This document shows, one piece after another, positions 45,351 through 57,243 of a stretch of 64,000 nt of DNA (its first letter is position 1; each line of letters begins with the position of its first letter). Below the pieces are notes generated by a model. The model was given only the letters and a program-made list of their open reading frames with translations. It ran no database searches and was not told where the DNA came from. Where the stretch lies: the NCBI GenBank assembly GCA_030062745.1, contig CP099842.1, positions 5,685,822 through 5,749,821 on the forward strand, given 5' to 3'. The DNA comes from Capitulum mitella (lineage: Eukaryota; Arthropoda; Thecostraca; Pollicipedomorpha; Pollicipedidae). A program made the position numbers and the translations under genes.

Positions 45351-45599
45351 TTATGGGGCAGCTGCGAAAAAAAACTAGCTTTGAAAATAGCTCTGATGTA
45401 AAAAAATAATGTTTGATGCATTACATAAAGCAAACTAGTTTATGGAAAATTCGCCCTCGGTGATCTGATCCAGACTCCGTTGAAATGGCGAGTACATCAT
45501 CTTGGATTAATGCAATCGGGTTTTCTGCACAAGAACTGGTGAACAAATAACTTGCTTTTATTGATCGTGTCTAGTTTACAAAAATGATTCAATAGTCTG

Positions 45600-46180
45600 A
45601 AGTTTGGCAATTTATCCTGGTATTTGTCCATAACGGCGCTGCGTCATGCGTTGGCGAAGCACCTGGGCCAGATACTTCACCATTCCAGATACGGTGCTTA
45701 TGATGCTCCCTGGTGGTGGTGTCCTCTCCGGCTAGGCCGGCTTCCCGATTAGGGCCAGAGCTTCCAAAAATACGTGGCTTTCGCGTCCGCCAAGGACCGG
45801 ACGAGCATTCCATACCTCCGCGGCTTACTTGGCAGGTGAATTTTGAACGAGTGTCGGCCTGCGAACGTTATCAGAATGTCGTCTACTGCTAAACACTCAG
45901 TTGGAGTGTAGCGCTTTCTGGGTTTTCATTCAAGAGGCTGAAATGTTGTACATGATGCAAAGCTTGTCAGTTGTTTGTGTTCGTCGATGCATCGTTTAGC
46001 CCGATGCTCGAAAGAAACGTTGAGTACTGGCGTTCCCATGGCCGCACGAGACGAGACCAAGGCAAAAGTGCCATGAAAAGCCTTCTGCTTAATTCCAGGA
46101 GCGTGATGCCTTACGGCATGATGAGTCCATGAACGCATTTAGTTCCTGCTCGTCGAACGGTGCATACAGATACGCATTTC
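45600..46180 (-). pseudogene. piggyBac-like transposase relic (DDE region)
   Basis: On the - strand, the frame across 45930-45780 reads LAVDDILITFAGRHSF, then KIHLPSKPRRYGM, then LADAK. This is the unmistakable core of the piggyBac DDE domain (.SVDE.L..F.GR..F..Y.P.KP.KYG.K...L.DAK). The residue normally Glu after the catalytic Asp is Asp. Stops and frame changes surround it, including a stop about 25 codons upstream. Upstream on the same strand, 46900-46200 encodes an acidic stretch (EDEMCGIIRENDEPSPEELG) followed by a Lys/Arg-rich one, which may be the N-terminal region. The protein is dead. It shows piggyBac elements have been active in this lineage. Confidence 0.75.
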
Positions 46181-48285
46181 GGCTCTTTTCGGCATCACTT
46201 CAACGTTGAACTTCTTTTCTCTGACTACCGTCTCGTTTGTACATAGCATTACGCCATTCACGATTTGTTTTGAAAGGAACAGCCTGACGGCGTCCGCTTC
46301 TCTTCAGATGTTTTTGGCTTGCTGGCTTTTTGCTCTTGGGGCTTCCTTCGGTACGTTTACTTGTTCTCGCCGGCGACCTACCCATCTAGAATCCGTGCTC
46401 TACTTGGTCACCACTCTGTTGCGCTTGAAAGTCCGAGACACCGTCCTGTTCCACTGCAGACGCTCCAGCCAGGCATATTTCAGTGTCCGTCGGGATTTTG
46501 CCGTCTGCTTTACCTAATACCTGGCGCCCTGGGGAATGACCTCTCTTCGGTTCCAGCTTTACCTACGTTCTCCTCTTCATTGACTGGGCCGAGTTCTTCC
46601 GGCGACGGTTCGTCATTTTCTCTGATGATTCCACACATCTCGTCTTCTGACTTCGGTTCTATGCCTTCTCCACTCCCTCACTTCCACTGTCTTCGTCCGA
46701 CAGAGGTGAACGACTTCGACAAATGACAACGCACGTGTCCTTAACTCCGTCTCGACTGCCGACACTGAACACAGGTCCTGGCGTGTGTTCTGCTCCTGGA
46801 AAAGTGGCATGCTCCACTGGGGCATGTCCCCATTACAGCCGCTTCTGCAGGGCCTATTCAGGGAACGAATCAGATTTCTGGACGCCAGTAGACCCACGTG
46901 TTAGTAAACGAGTCCAATATTCTGCACGGCTCGCGACACAGTTTATGGCATTCATAAAACTCGTGTCGAAATGTGCCAACAGTTTTGCCAGCTGGGGTCT
47001 TAAAAATCACCGCCACTAGACAGACGCCTTTTATAACACAGCAACTCTGTTTGCTGCAGCGGCTTGCTTTGTCGCACTGCCTGTGTCACGCAAGCTAATA
47101 CAAAAGGTTCATCCTTTTCCACCAGTTCACGTAAATCCTGCAAACACCAAGCAGACTGACTGGCACGTTGTCAGTCAGGTTTACTCTGAATTTTACGAAG
47201 GAACGAAGGTAAGCATGTGAGACCAACTATATCCGTCACTTTGTAACATGTTATGCAGCTCTACGACACCCCAAGTAACATAAAATCCTTCAGTTGATAT
47301 CAGGTCGTATAAGGTCATATCGGGTCGAATATGGTCGCGTGAGGTCAACACCGTCATGAGTCTAAACTGAAATGCATAGGCAGCATATGTTATTAGAAAC
47401 AGGTGGCATAGAACTTCCATACCAAAATCCCTTTACAAAAGGAGTAAGCAATCGAAAAATCAGTTTGTATCTTTCCTCTCGTCCAAAAATCCCTCTGCTC
47501 AGGGATCACACAAAGACCAAGTATCATTCCGCCAGTCATAAGTGACCTCACATGAGGTCAACACCGTTCATTTGTTAGCTTCGCAGATCGTCAATTTAGC
47601 ATCTTGTCTGAGACGTCTCTACTCTAACGACCAAGGTATTGCAAACATTGAAAAACAAAGGGTACTTTTGACCTTCTCGTGAGCTTCTACACTGGTAACA
47701 AGTTAAGGGTCAAAGGCCAGGTTATGATTTAATTTGACGTTGTGTCCTCGAGTCACGTTTTGAAGAATGTGGTTTGCCCTGCCAAATGGGTACACTTGTC
47801 ACTGCATATAGGCAATTCCGACGGTTTTTACTGTATTGATGTCCTTCTGATACAGTCGGCAAATGATCGTCAAATTTAGGATTTTGACTTGCCCTTTGAC
47901 GTTATCAGTGACATTGAGGCCAACGCATAAGAAATGTCTGCCGCCTTAGGATGATGGGCTATCGACTGCCGTTGAAATCATCAAAATCGGACCATTGGTT
48001 AACGAAATGGGTAGGGGTAAAACAATTCTCCCAATATCCGGAAGGTGGCGAAATACCCTAGTCAGTTCCGGGTTTAAATATCAAGAATGGTCAAAATGAT
48101 TTTTCGGTATTACCTCCCAGGCGAAACAAAACGAGACCATGCGAGAAACTTAACACTGGCATGGATCCGGGCAGTCTATAGGTCGAGGTTCACAGGAACA
48201 TTTTTACATTGCTAACAAATACCTACAGGCCGAAACTTAAGGTCATTTATTCCTCAACGCGTTCGTCCTCCTCCGCAAACACAAT
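46181..48285. other. Intergenic DNA, possible piggyBac N-terminal remains then GGTCA-rich sequence
   Basis: 46200-46900 may hold N-terminal remains of the transposase on the - strand (acidic then basic stretches). From 47270 onward, AGGTCRTA-like words repeat (AAGGTCATATCGGGTCGAATATGGTC near 47311). No gene is recognised. Confidence 0.4.
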
Positions 48286-49319
48286 CAGATCTCAGATATG
48301 GAGAATACGGATGTTTGGGGTCCAGTGAGAGTCCCGAAATAGCCCCAGCCGAATTTTTGGAGTCGGCTCCACGTGATCAGGTTAAGCTGGAGCCAGCTTT
48401 TCAGTCTGCCAACAATCTCGCAGGGCCGCCAGACACGGAGAGTTTGACAGTGACGATGACAATATTCCGTCTGGTGGGTTGGCTGAAAAATCAAATGACG
48501 ACGATCCCAAAGAAAACATGCCTTATCAGAGTTCACAAACCAATTGAATGAGAGAGAGCCTTGACAGTCATCAATAAACGATAGCTCCTTAGACTTGTGA
48601 ACAATGAATGAGTTCACGTTCATGCTCTGTATGGATTTATGACGACAGCTAGTCCATCAGGGCACACATCATCACATCACACATCAGACACCAGTCCATA
48701 TCTTTTCTGTGTAAATGATTGGAAGGGCCCAGCCAAAGTGCTCAACGACGTAACCCTTCCCCAAATGCGAGTGTGTCGACAAATTTTGGTCACTTGATTT
48801 TTGACTGGCAGCAATTTTTTCATTTAGAGCTTTTATATTTATACTGAGCTCCATTCCCGTACCACGTGTTTCGATTTGTATTCTTTTGTGAGAGCCCTGA
48901 CCCCATGTTCATTAGGGACCCCAATTTGGCTTGGGCCCCCTAGTGTTTTCTGCTAGTTTCAACAGGGTAACAGACAGTAACAACTAAATGAGTGATCGCA
49001 ATAGATAACAAACAAACCGAGAGTGAAAAACAAAACACAAACTGATCTAAACCATTCAAACAAAACAAAAATGGAGGCATTTTGCAGTGGCGCGGGCAGA
49101 CTGGGGGGGTCAGTGTGTATGGTCGGGTAGTGCTGGGGGTCCACCCAACATTGATTTAAGTCCCACCATTGTTCCTCTGGGCCGCGCCATGGTTTTTCGT
49201 CAGAAAACAAATTTTAAATCGCAGTTGTAGGTAAAAGACGGCGTTGATAACAAGAATCGTGAATTTCTCATAACCGAGTGATAGTACAGATATATACATT
49301 TCTGCATATCCAAAACTAT
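48286..49319. other. Intergenic DNA
   Basis: The 112-codon - frame at 48285-48623 has no recognisable domain. Short CATCACATCACACATCAGACA repeat near 48668. Nothing else. Confidence 0.4.
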
Positions 49320-49487
49320 ATCTGTCTATGTCTTTATCTATCTATCTGTCCGTCTATCTGTCCGTCTATCTATCTGTCTATTTATCTATTTACTTATCTA
49401 TTTATCTATCTATCTATGTGTCTATCTATCTGTGTATATACATATATGTTTGAATATATATATATATATATATATATAGTAAAGGTG

Positions 49488-49537
<50 letters not shown>

Positions 49538-49601
49538 TAAAGGTGGGAGGAAGATTTTCCATGAGACATGTCTGTTTAAAATGACACCACATTTGGATAA
49601 A

Positions 49602-49641
<40 letters not shown>

Positions 49642-49645
49642 AAAA
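49320..49645. repeat. Compound CTAT/CTGT, TA and TG microsatellites
   Basis: CTAT/CTGT units run to about 49432, followed by three TA arrays and a TG array. A short unit with GTAAAGGTGG is present twice (49480 and 49537) between TA arrays, suggesting a small duplication including the arrays. Confidence 0.9.
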
Positions 49646-50239
49646 TAGATATTTATTTATATTTTACGCAGTTATATAATAAAAATGTGAATATATACAA
49701 TATATTTATATATTTTGTATATCATAAGGGAAAGTATTTTGGCATATTACAAAATTTAAATATGTAAAATATATAAACATAAGACATAAATATAAAATAA
49801 CAGCATATTGACCTGCTTCTATGATAATGATTCTTGACTCCAAATTACTCTTTTCCATCATCAGATAATATTTTGTGACGTTTCATTGGTCCTCCTAACA
49901 TCCTCAGACAACATAGGCACAATGATACATCAGAACAATATACAAAACATTCGTGGTAGTGTTAGGTCGAAATAACATTGCTGCATTTTCGACTCCAATA
50001 AATTTTTCGTTTTTATGAAAATATCTACAGGAAAAGCGCGGTACATGAGACCCGCACATGAATCCCAATTAACACGTTATTAACTAGTGAATAGCACCGC
50101 CATACTGGCCAAGTGTGCTAACAAAGGAAAGTTGAAAGTACTGGGGGCTGTTTACATCCGGGGTAGAGACCACACCATCAACCGGCAGATGGACATGCAG
50201 GGCACACTGTGGCTGTGTGACGGCCAACCTCTACCACCG
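49646..50239. other. AT-rich intergenic DNA
   Basis: Nothing recognised. Confidence 0.4.
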
Positions 50240-50400
50240 AGAGGGGACGACGTGCTGTATTGGTTACCATGTCCGCCTTGTAGCCGGAAGGTCCCCGGTT
50301 CGAGTCCGGGCTATGATGGCATTCCGCCGTCTCTCGCGACAATCGGCGTGAGAGGTTGCGACTCGAAATGACCCTGACAGTCGAGAACATCGTGAAATAA
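50240..50400 (+). repeat. tRNA-Thr-derived SINE head
   Basis: The + strand contains a tRNA-like anticodon arm (TCCGC, loop CTTGTAG with TGT in anticodon position, CCGGA) and a perfect T-arm CCCGG-TTCGAGT-CCGGG with the pol III B box. An A-box-like TTGGTTACCATG precedes it. The 5' acceptor strand does not pair with the 3' side and no CCA-adjacent stem is closed, so this is not a functional tRNA gene. The sequence after the T-arm (CATTCCGCCGTCTCTCGCG and TGAGAGGTTGCGACTCG) would be SINE body. Confidence 0.55.
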
Positions 50401-50956
50401 CCTAATAACAAATCACTCTCGCAACCTAGAATGTAAGACAGGGAACAGTGGCATGTGAAAAAATATGATGTAATGGCAATTTGGAGTTCGTCGTTATCAG
50501 AGGTGCCAACAGACATGTACTGCGATTGCCTGTAGATGTTGACATGAAATCCAATGACTTATTTGAGCTTAAAATGCAGCAATGCAATTCTGACCCGACA
50601 CGACCACGAATTGCGCCTATGTTGTCTGAGGATGTTCGCCGGACCGACGGAACGTTACACAGTAACATGGGCACCGTTTAAAATACTTTGTCTGATGATG
50701 GAAAACAATCAGTTCGGAGTATGGAATCATTATCAAAAAAACACATCAATGCCGGATATGCTGTCATATTTAACGAAACATATGTAGAAGCGGATATGAG
50801 CAATTTTTATAAACAGCGACCGAAAACCTACAAATTTCCGTTGGTCAAGATGAAGTGCGCTAAATTCGTTGAGAAACCCGCATTTCGGGGCAGGTTAGCT
50901 TGCAGGGCCCTCGGCTCCGACTCCTCAACCATTTGCAGAGTCTCGTACTCATAACG
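50401..50956. other. Intergenic DNA
   Basis: Short overlapping + frames with no recognisable domain. Confidence 0.4.
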
Positions 50957-52101
50957 CTAATGCGTATTCCCATATGGGACGGGGTTTATTCGGCGAAAAA
51001 ATCCCCTGAAATCTCGGAAACTGCCCGTTTGCAATAAACGGCAATCGCTTCGCTATGACGTAAATTACATTCTGTCACGGAAATTTAAAGAATCTTGTAA
51101 GGGCTGAATACATGCGGGTAGAAGAGACAGAAAGGGGGTGTTTTGGATTTCTTGTAGTATTATTATTATTATATGTTGTCATTATATAATATTATTATTA
51201 TTATATCATTATTGTTATGATAACTATTGACCGGTGTTGATGCATTTGGCGTGAATGGAGATATATTCGATGGGCCTTTTCTTTGCCCCATGCGTTGAGA
51301 ATTTTGAGAAAATCCAAATGGTTGGTGTTTTCTCCAATGTTCACAGGGCTTGGAAAATATGGGGATATTATCCTTCTACTGAACTGTCATAAAACCTACC
51401 AATATTTTTCCAACTACTATTAGTCATTCTGTTCTTCAAAAACATGGATCACATTGCATTACTTGCATAATGTTGGCATAGGCGTCTCCAGGGGTATACA
51501 AAAGGGGATGTTGTCCTGGTCTCATGTTCATCGGGTTAGTTTACGGTCCTTCACCTCAGATGACTTAAGATGGCCTCGAAGTCGAACGAAATAGGCTTGG
51601 ATCCATTTCATGTTTAAAAACGACTTATAGGACGGACGTGCGAACATTGTAGGTCCTCGGTCCGTCACCCGACCTGATACACTGAGATGCATTCATTATG
51701 TTTTTTTAAGTAAGCTTCAAAATGTGTACATAAAACCACATTTTGAATTAAGATCTTGACCTGGCCTTGTAAAGTGGCCTCATGTGAACAAAATATTCTT
51801 GTATGTTTGCAGTTATTTATCTGTATATGCGTGCCAAATTGTAAGCTATATCTCACAACCTCTATTTTCGGCGAACATTTTTTCTTTTGCCCTCAGCGGC
51901 GCCAAAATGACCCGAGGCGCCTCCCAAAATTGTGGTCTGACTCCGCCTGTAGGTAAAGTATTATTGCGAAATTTTAACAGTAGGAAGAACATTAGAAAGC
52001 GGCCGAGCTTCGTTTAGCTGCTTCAAAAAACCTTGAAATGGAGAGCAAAAAATCGAAGTGAGGACTTGCGAAGTCCCCCACCTTTTATGGAAAAAGGGTC
52101 G
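50957..52101 (+). mobile_element. TTAA-type non-autonomous element (family B), copy 3
   Basis: Aligns in the same orientation with family B copy 1: AAACGGCAATCG, TTTTGAGAAAAT, TGTTCACAGGG, CTTGTAAAGTGGCCT, GCGCCTCCCAAAA and a GAGCTTCG-like block. It is more diverged and lacks clear TTAA ends (the left tip is TAATGCGTATTCCC). An ATTATT microsatellite replaces part of the interior near 51155-51215. It seems the oldest of the three copies. Confidence 0.65.
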
Positions 52102-52130
52102 GAGCAGAACACACACACATTATATGTGCG

Positions 52131-52159
<29 letters not shown>
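52131..52159. repeat. TA dinucleotide array
   Basis: Fourteen TA units next to the right end of family B copy 3. Confidence 0.9.
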
Positions 52160-52161
<2 letters not shown>

Positions 52162-52756
52162 CATTGCACAATATATGTATGGTAATGTATTATACATCGT
52201 GAGACATCCACAGTGCGCAAAACGGGTGTTGTGGCTATTAAGTTCCCGAGTCAGAAATTGGGAAGTCTACACAGTTAAAACAAGCACTCAATCATTCATC
52301 TCGTCATTAGTGACGGAACAAGCAAAGCGAAAGTTGGCTACGTGACAGTGGACTTGAGAAGGGAGAGGACAGTAACTCTGAACTGAGAAGCAGAAAAAAG
52401 AAAGCGAGTCGGGATGAAGCAGGATGAAACCAGCGCAAGCGCGGTAAGAAAACGTCCTGTTGCCTGCCTCTGTACGCGGGCGATAGAGGCTGAAATGGTC
52501 GTCTGGCCGAGTATGGCGGGCACGCGCTTCACTGTTTCTAATGAAAAACGAAGCCAAGTCCGCGGGCTCACCACCGGAGAGCACCTGAAGTGTCAAAGTT
52601 CTAAGCGTCACCATGTCGCCCGCGGAGAGCTAACCGAGTTGCTGCAGCAGGTCGGATATGTGGTCAAATTTTTCGCGTCCAAAAATTACTTCTGCAAAGT
52701 TTATTATTTATTTTTGTAGCTGGGACAGTTTATTTGCGCTACTGCCATAAACAGCA
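52160..52756. other. Intergenic DNA
   Basis: No gene. The - frame at 52288-52614 and + frame at 52414-52719 share GC-balanced sequence but show no known domain. Confidence 0.35.
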
Positions 52757-52852
52757 AGGCAGTTTGTGGCATGCGGGGGATGTGGGGGAGTGGCCAGGGG
52801 TGGGACGACAGTTTGTGGCATGAACCGAGTGTGGGGGAGCACCAGGGCTGGG
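52757..52852. repeat. Two tandem ~48-bp GGGGGAG-rich units
   Basis: CAGTTTGTGGCATG starts each unit and CAGGG-TGGGACGAC ends it. The array abuts the truncated 3' end of the LINE that follows. Confidence 0.85.
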
Positions 52853-52859
52853 ACGACTG

Positions 52860-55560
52860 CGCAGCGCCCGACGTGGAAAGTGAATTCGCTGATGTACAAG
52901 GCTCAACAACAAGCCCGTACAGCAATAAGTGATAGCCGAGACATGTGGGTGCCAAGACAGAAAACGATCGGCAATCAAGCCAAGATTTTTCACAGTGGTA
53001 ACAGGGGACAGCAGTGCGTCTCTGAACCTTACAGTAAAGAAAGGGATGTTGCGCAGATTTTGTTGGCTATCAAAGAACATCAGCTGAGTTTTGTTCGCGT
53101 TCATTTTTAAGGAATTCGCGCGAAGCCACAGGTTCAGCGACCAGGGATGTTTTCCATGAGCAGAACAAGGTCCGGAAAGGATTTTTTTGTCGCTTACGAA
53201 CACTTGTATGTCGTCCGCGTGCCGAATGATGCCAGCATTTTCGGTGAAAAGGCTGATATCACTCGCAAATATGCCGTACAAAAGAGAGTCCACAGATGAG
53301 CCCTGAAACACACCCATGTTGTTAAGCAGCTTTCTAGAGGTGTGCTCCCTTTCAGAAGAGTCAGTGAGGCTGACACTCTGGGTGTGACCGCGGAGGTAGG
53401 CGGAAAACCAAGAAGCATCAACGCCGTACTGAACAAGTCTTAGAAGTAATTCTGAGTGATCAGTAGCATCAGAACATTTGCTGAGTTCCAGGAGGCAAAG
53501 CAAAGCAAAGCAAAGCAAGAAATTTCGCCGTTGTCGGTGGCTGATCAGATGCGATCAGTGACAAAAATGGGGGTAGCTTCAGTAGAGTGGTCGGATCGAA
53601 ACCCGTGCTGGGTCCTGAGAAAAGATGGTTAGCTGAAAAGTATCGGTACAGCTGAATCTGGACGACTTTCTCGACAATTTTGGCGATAGCGGGTATGACT
53701 GAGATCGGCCGGAACGAAGACGGATCAAGCAGGGACCCAGACTTGAAAATAAGGGTGACAATAGTGTTTCCAGATATCGGTGGATTCTGCAGAAGTCGGA
53801 GATGATTTAACAACATGGAGAATGATGTCACTGATTGCATCGAATGAGGCTTTGAACACACCCAAGCCGAGTCCGACATCCCCCGCAGACGAACTCCGTT
53901 TGCCAAAAATCATCCTCCAGAGCTCGCCGCAGGAGACAGGTGACACGATTAAGGTGCCGAAACACCAACGCGGAGAAGGCGGCATGGTAATTTAGGGCAG
54001 CCCAGGGCGGCAACGTCGGCGGCCATTTCCGGCCAACGCCGAGGAAATAACTACTGAGCGTATCTGTCGAGACGCCTGAAGACGCACGTGCCTCATTTCT
54101 TACCGCAGATGACATTTTGAACAGAGCGTTAAAAAGAACCAATGGCAGTTATTCTTCGGTCAATATCAGTAAAAGCATCGTGGAGAATAGCGAAACGGAC
54201 AGGTCTGTTTCCATCATTATAAATGGTGGAGCCGTGGCCGTGAGTGTGCAGGGCCTCGCGGCCGAGAGCTATCAAGGACTGAGTTGGCTGGGAGATTGGT
54301 GGTTGGGTGGGGTTGCGGACTTTCTTAGACATGAGCGGAGCATGCCGGTCGAGAACTGGGAAGAAGAGAGGAAGGCAGACCACTTGTCGGCATGTGGATG
54401 AAAATACGCCGGGCCAGTCAGCAAAGTCGAGAGCGCGGTGAAAGAGGTGAAAGAGAAAATCAGTGCTATAGACAGAGCGCTGAAAAACACACGTTTGCGC
54501 TTGGCGGGCCCAGACACAAAAATGTTCAAGTGAATGATGTTACGGGGACTAAAATCGCAGTGCAAGCTAGTACAGTTAAGAACAGTGCAGTCACCTTTAC
54601 TCAATATAACATCCAGTAGCGAGCCACTGGTAAAAGTTACGTCTTTGACACGTTCAGAAAAACTGGAACGCGAGGCAAATTCATTAAACCTTGCAGAAAG
54701 AGGTGAGTCTTTCAAAAGACTGCAACTGAAGTCGCCACAAATAAAAACAGGGGACCGGGATGGCATAGAAGCACCGATTCTAGCTGGTTCTCCAGCAGGC
54801 CAAAGTCTGCCTCCAGGGGAGAGACAGAACGACGAGGCGGCCGGTACACTGCCACTAGCACCGCTCGTCGCATACCTATGCCGCAAATACCCCACAGTCT
54901 CCATACGAGCGTCGCCGTGGGATTCCGTTTGTAATTTTGCAGGTGTGAAGGTGATCGGAAATTGAATCAGCATCGTCACGCTCCCGAAACCACTGTCGTC
55001 CGGCCTGTCCGTCCGATGCCAGCGATGTCCGGGAGGCACCAGCAGACGGACAGGGGTGGCGGGCTTCAGCTATGTTTCGCACAGCACCACCACATCGCAA
55101 TCTGGATGCCGCAAGGTACTTTCGAGCTCTAGGAGCTTTGGCTTCACTCTCTGAACATTCAGCAGACCGACTTGCAAGGCCGGCCAGCGGCCGCGGCACC
55201 CGCCCCGGGCGCAGAGACCGTCTTTTGCCGCCGGGCTCCGCCGCCCCGGCGCCGCCGCCGGCGGCCGGTGCCACCTGACGACTGACCCGCCGCGGCTGAG
55301 GTCTCCCGTGCGGCGCCCGGCGAGGCATGCAGGCACCGGACCACATGGCCCGAAGTGGAGGGACGGGGGGGGGGGCGGCACGTGCCGGGCAGCGTGCAGC
55401 CGGCCCGGGCGCAGAGCTGAGATGTGGCGCCGAAGCTGAATTACGGGGTCGAAGCCTTGTGACTGCTGCTCAGATAGACGTCGGCGTACCAGCGGGCTGG
55501 AGCCGGTGATTAGAACCACGAGTCGGGTGACAGCTAACAGTACCAGCAGACGCAGCAAGT
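52860..55560 (-). pseudogene. LINE (CR1/Jockey-like) ORF2 relic on - strand
   Basis: Reading from 55558 down, the endonuclease start VGLLNVQRVKPKLLEL and DCDVVVLCET come first (about 55160-55070). FICGDFSCSLLKDSP (GDFN motif) and SGSLLDVILS come next (about 54740-54620). The reverse transcriptase follows with GNTIVTLIFKSGSLLDPSSF (about 53770), SVIPAIAKIVEKVV and motif A LLELSKCSDATDH. The HADD box (IIRHADDIQVF, about 53220) keeps both Asp residues. It then has LRANSLKMNANKTQ and stops at about 52860, before the usual C-terminal tail. Motif A has Glu for the first catalytic Asp and lies beside a CAAAG microsatellite that shifts the frame (53500-53520). It is a dead, 3'-truncated copy of the same general clade as the LINE at 33.8 kb. 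Confidence 0.85.
53496..53520. repeat. CAAAG microsatellite in the RT motif A region
   Basis: About five CAAAG units lie inside the reverse transcriptase coding region of the - strand LINE and break its frame. Confidence 0.85.
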
Positions 55561-55730
55561 CACTGCATGCTGAAACCAGCAGCAGGTGCCAGCCGGAGCA
55601 GACAGAAGACTCCGCCGGGAGTGAGAAGCCAGAGAGCAGAAGAAATATGCTCTCACCCTCTCACACCATCGACTCACTCACTAGGCCGTGTGGGGAGGCA
55701 GGGGCTGGAACCCGTCTCGGTCGCGGCTGC

Positions 55731-55772
55731 AGACAGCACGGGTTCAGACAGCACGGGTGCAGACAGCACCGG
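55731..55772 (+). repeat. Three tandem 15-bp CAGACAGCACGGGTN units
   Basis: Short tandem array upstream of the LINE ORF2 start, perhaps in its 5' UTR. Confidence 0.85.
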
Positions 55773-55842
55773 ACAGACGGGTATCGCGGGAGAAGCCCGA
55801 GTCGGCACGTCCCTACGCGACCGCAGCAGAGGGTGGGAGTGG

Positions 55843-55845
<3 letters not shown>

Positions 55846-55884
<39 letters not shown>
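55846..55884. repeat. TA dinucleotide array
   Basis: About eighteen TA units bordering the LINE 5' region. Confidence 0.9.
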
Positions 55885-55887
<3 letters not shown>

Positions 55888-57243
55888 TATGAGATAGTAG
55901 TAAACCCGACAGCAGTTTGTTCTCAATGCATTGTTCGTTAAAAAGTCGCAGTAGACTAATTAATTATTTTTTGTTGAGTTTTCCGAAAACTTTCGTAACT
56001 GCAGAACATTCATCAAATTCGTCATTATCATATAAATGTAAAATACCAAGTGATTAGATTACATCCATGTTTCGTCCTAGCAGCGGACATTTTCAAGAAT
56101 GAATAGTGCACAATATCAAACGGCATGTAAATAGAACATTGGATAGGAATGTGTTGCTGTAAAGTGGTTGAAAATTTGTAAAGAATAATAAGCATATCCC
56201 GCAAACCGCAACATTCCCGGAATTAATCACAAGAAATGAAATAGACAAATCGTAAAACACGCACAAACCCCGTAATCAAATCCGCTAATACACTGCCACA
56301 CATACGCGCCTTCGCACGAAATATGCCACCACCACCCACTGACACACCCTGATAAAGCTGGAATGTACCGTTGACTTTTGACTTTTCTGTTGATGGCTCG
56401 ATTAAATTCCCGGAAGTGGATCGCCTCCATCACGGATAGCCGTCGTCTCTTTGTGGTCGTGGCCATGATTTCAATGTTAGCCACAAGTGCCGTGCACGTG
56501 AACCGCTCTCAAGCACGCTTTAGAATACCACGGAGACTTAAGAACTGGCAAATTAATGATATTTAATACAAATTGGCAAACTGTTGACTACATGCTGCAT
56601 GATGAACAAACGTGTTGTTTATGAGCAAAATAGTAAAGCCTTGTACCTACGTTTCAATTTTAGGGTACAAGAAAACATTGGGCGGGTTCAAATGACTACT
56701 GGACGGACTCAGATAGCATTCTATGGGCTCAAATCCCCCTAAAAATATGTAAAATGGCACGCCTGCGTTATCATTACCCATTTGAAACGGCCATGCCATG
56801 TACGGTTGCGTGCCGTAACGTATACGTTCCGTCTATCCAATACCCGAGCCCTATTTCCACGACGTGTTTTCGAAAATCTAGCAAAGCCTCGCCACACGAA
56901 ACTGGCCACGTCAAAACGAAATGAGATTCCCTCAGTTCAAACAGCGATTCCCTCTGCGTCATCCACCGACATGATTTGCCGGCGTTAATGGGCACGTGTT
57001 GACACAACGCCATTGACAGCAAAGCCCAATGGCTATTAAGGATACCGCAGGGTGAAGAAGTTCATTCGTTTGTGTGCAAGTCATAACAATGAACACGCCA
57101 CCTCATGAGCATGCTAAGTAGTAAGGCATGTGGGATCCATCGCTTGGGATATTCGCTTGCGGACGAATATCGGTCACTTACGCCATATGATGAGCAATTA
57201 AACACTGGCATCTCGTTGAGAGGGAACAGTCTCCAGTTCATCA
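55885..57243. other. AT-rich intergenic DNA
   Basis: Nothing recognised. It would include the upstream region of the cuticle-protein copy, but no clear TATA box is seen. Confidence 0.35.

Noticed and set aside
45589-46897. A host gene domesticated from piggyBac
   Set aside because: The frames around the DDE core are interrupted by stops and shifts, and the C-terminal part is on the other strand.
50240-50312. Functional tRNA-Thr gene
   Set aside because: The acceptor stem does not close and the D-arm is poor. A SINE head explains the preserved boxes better.
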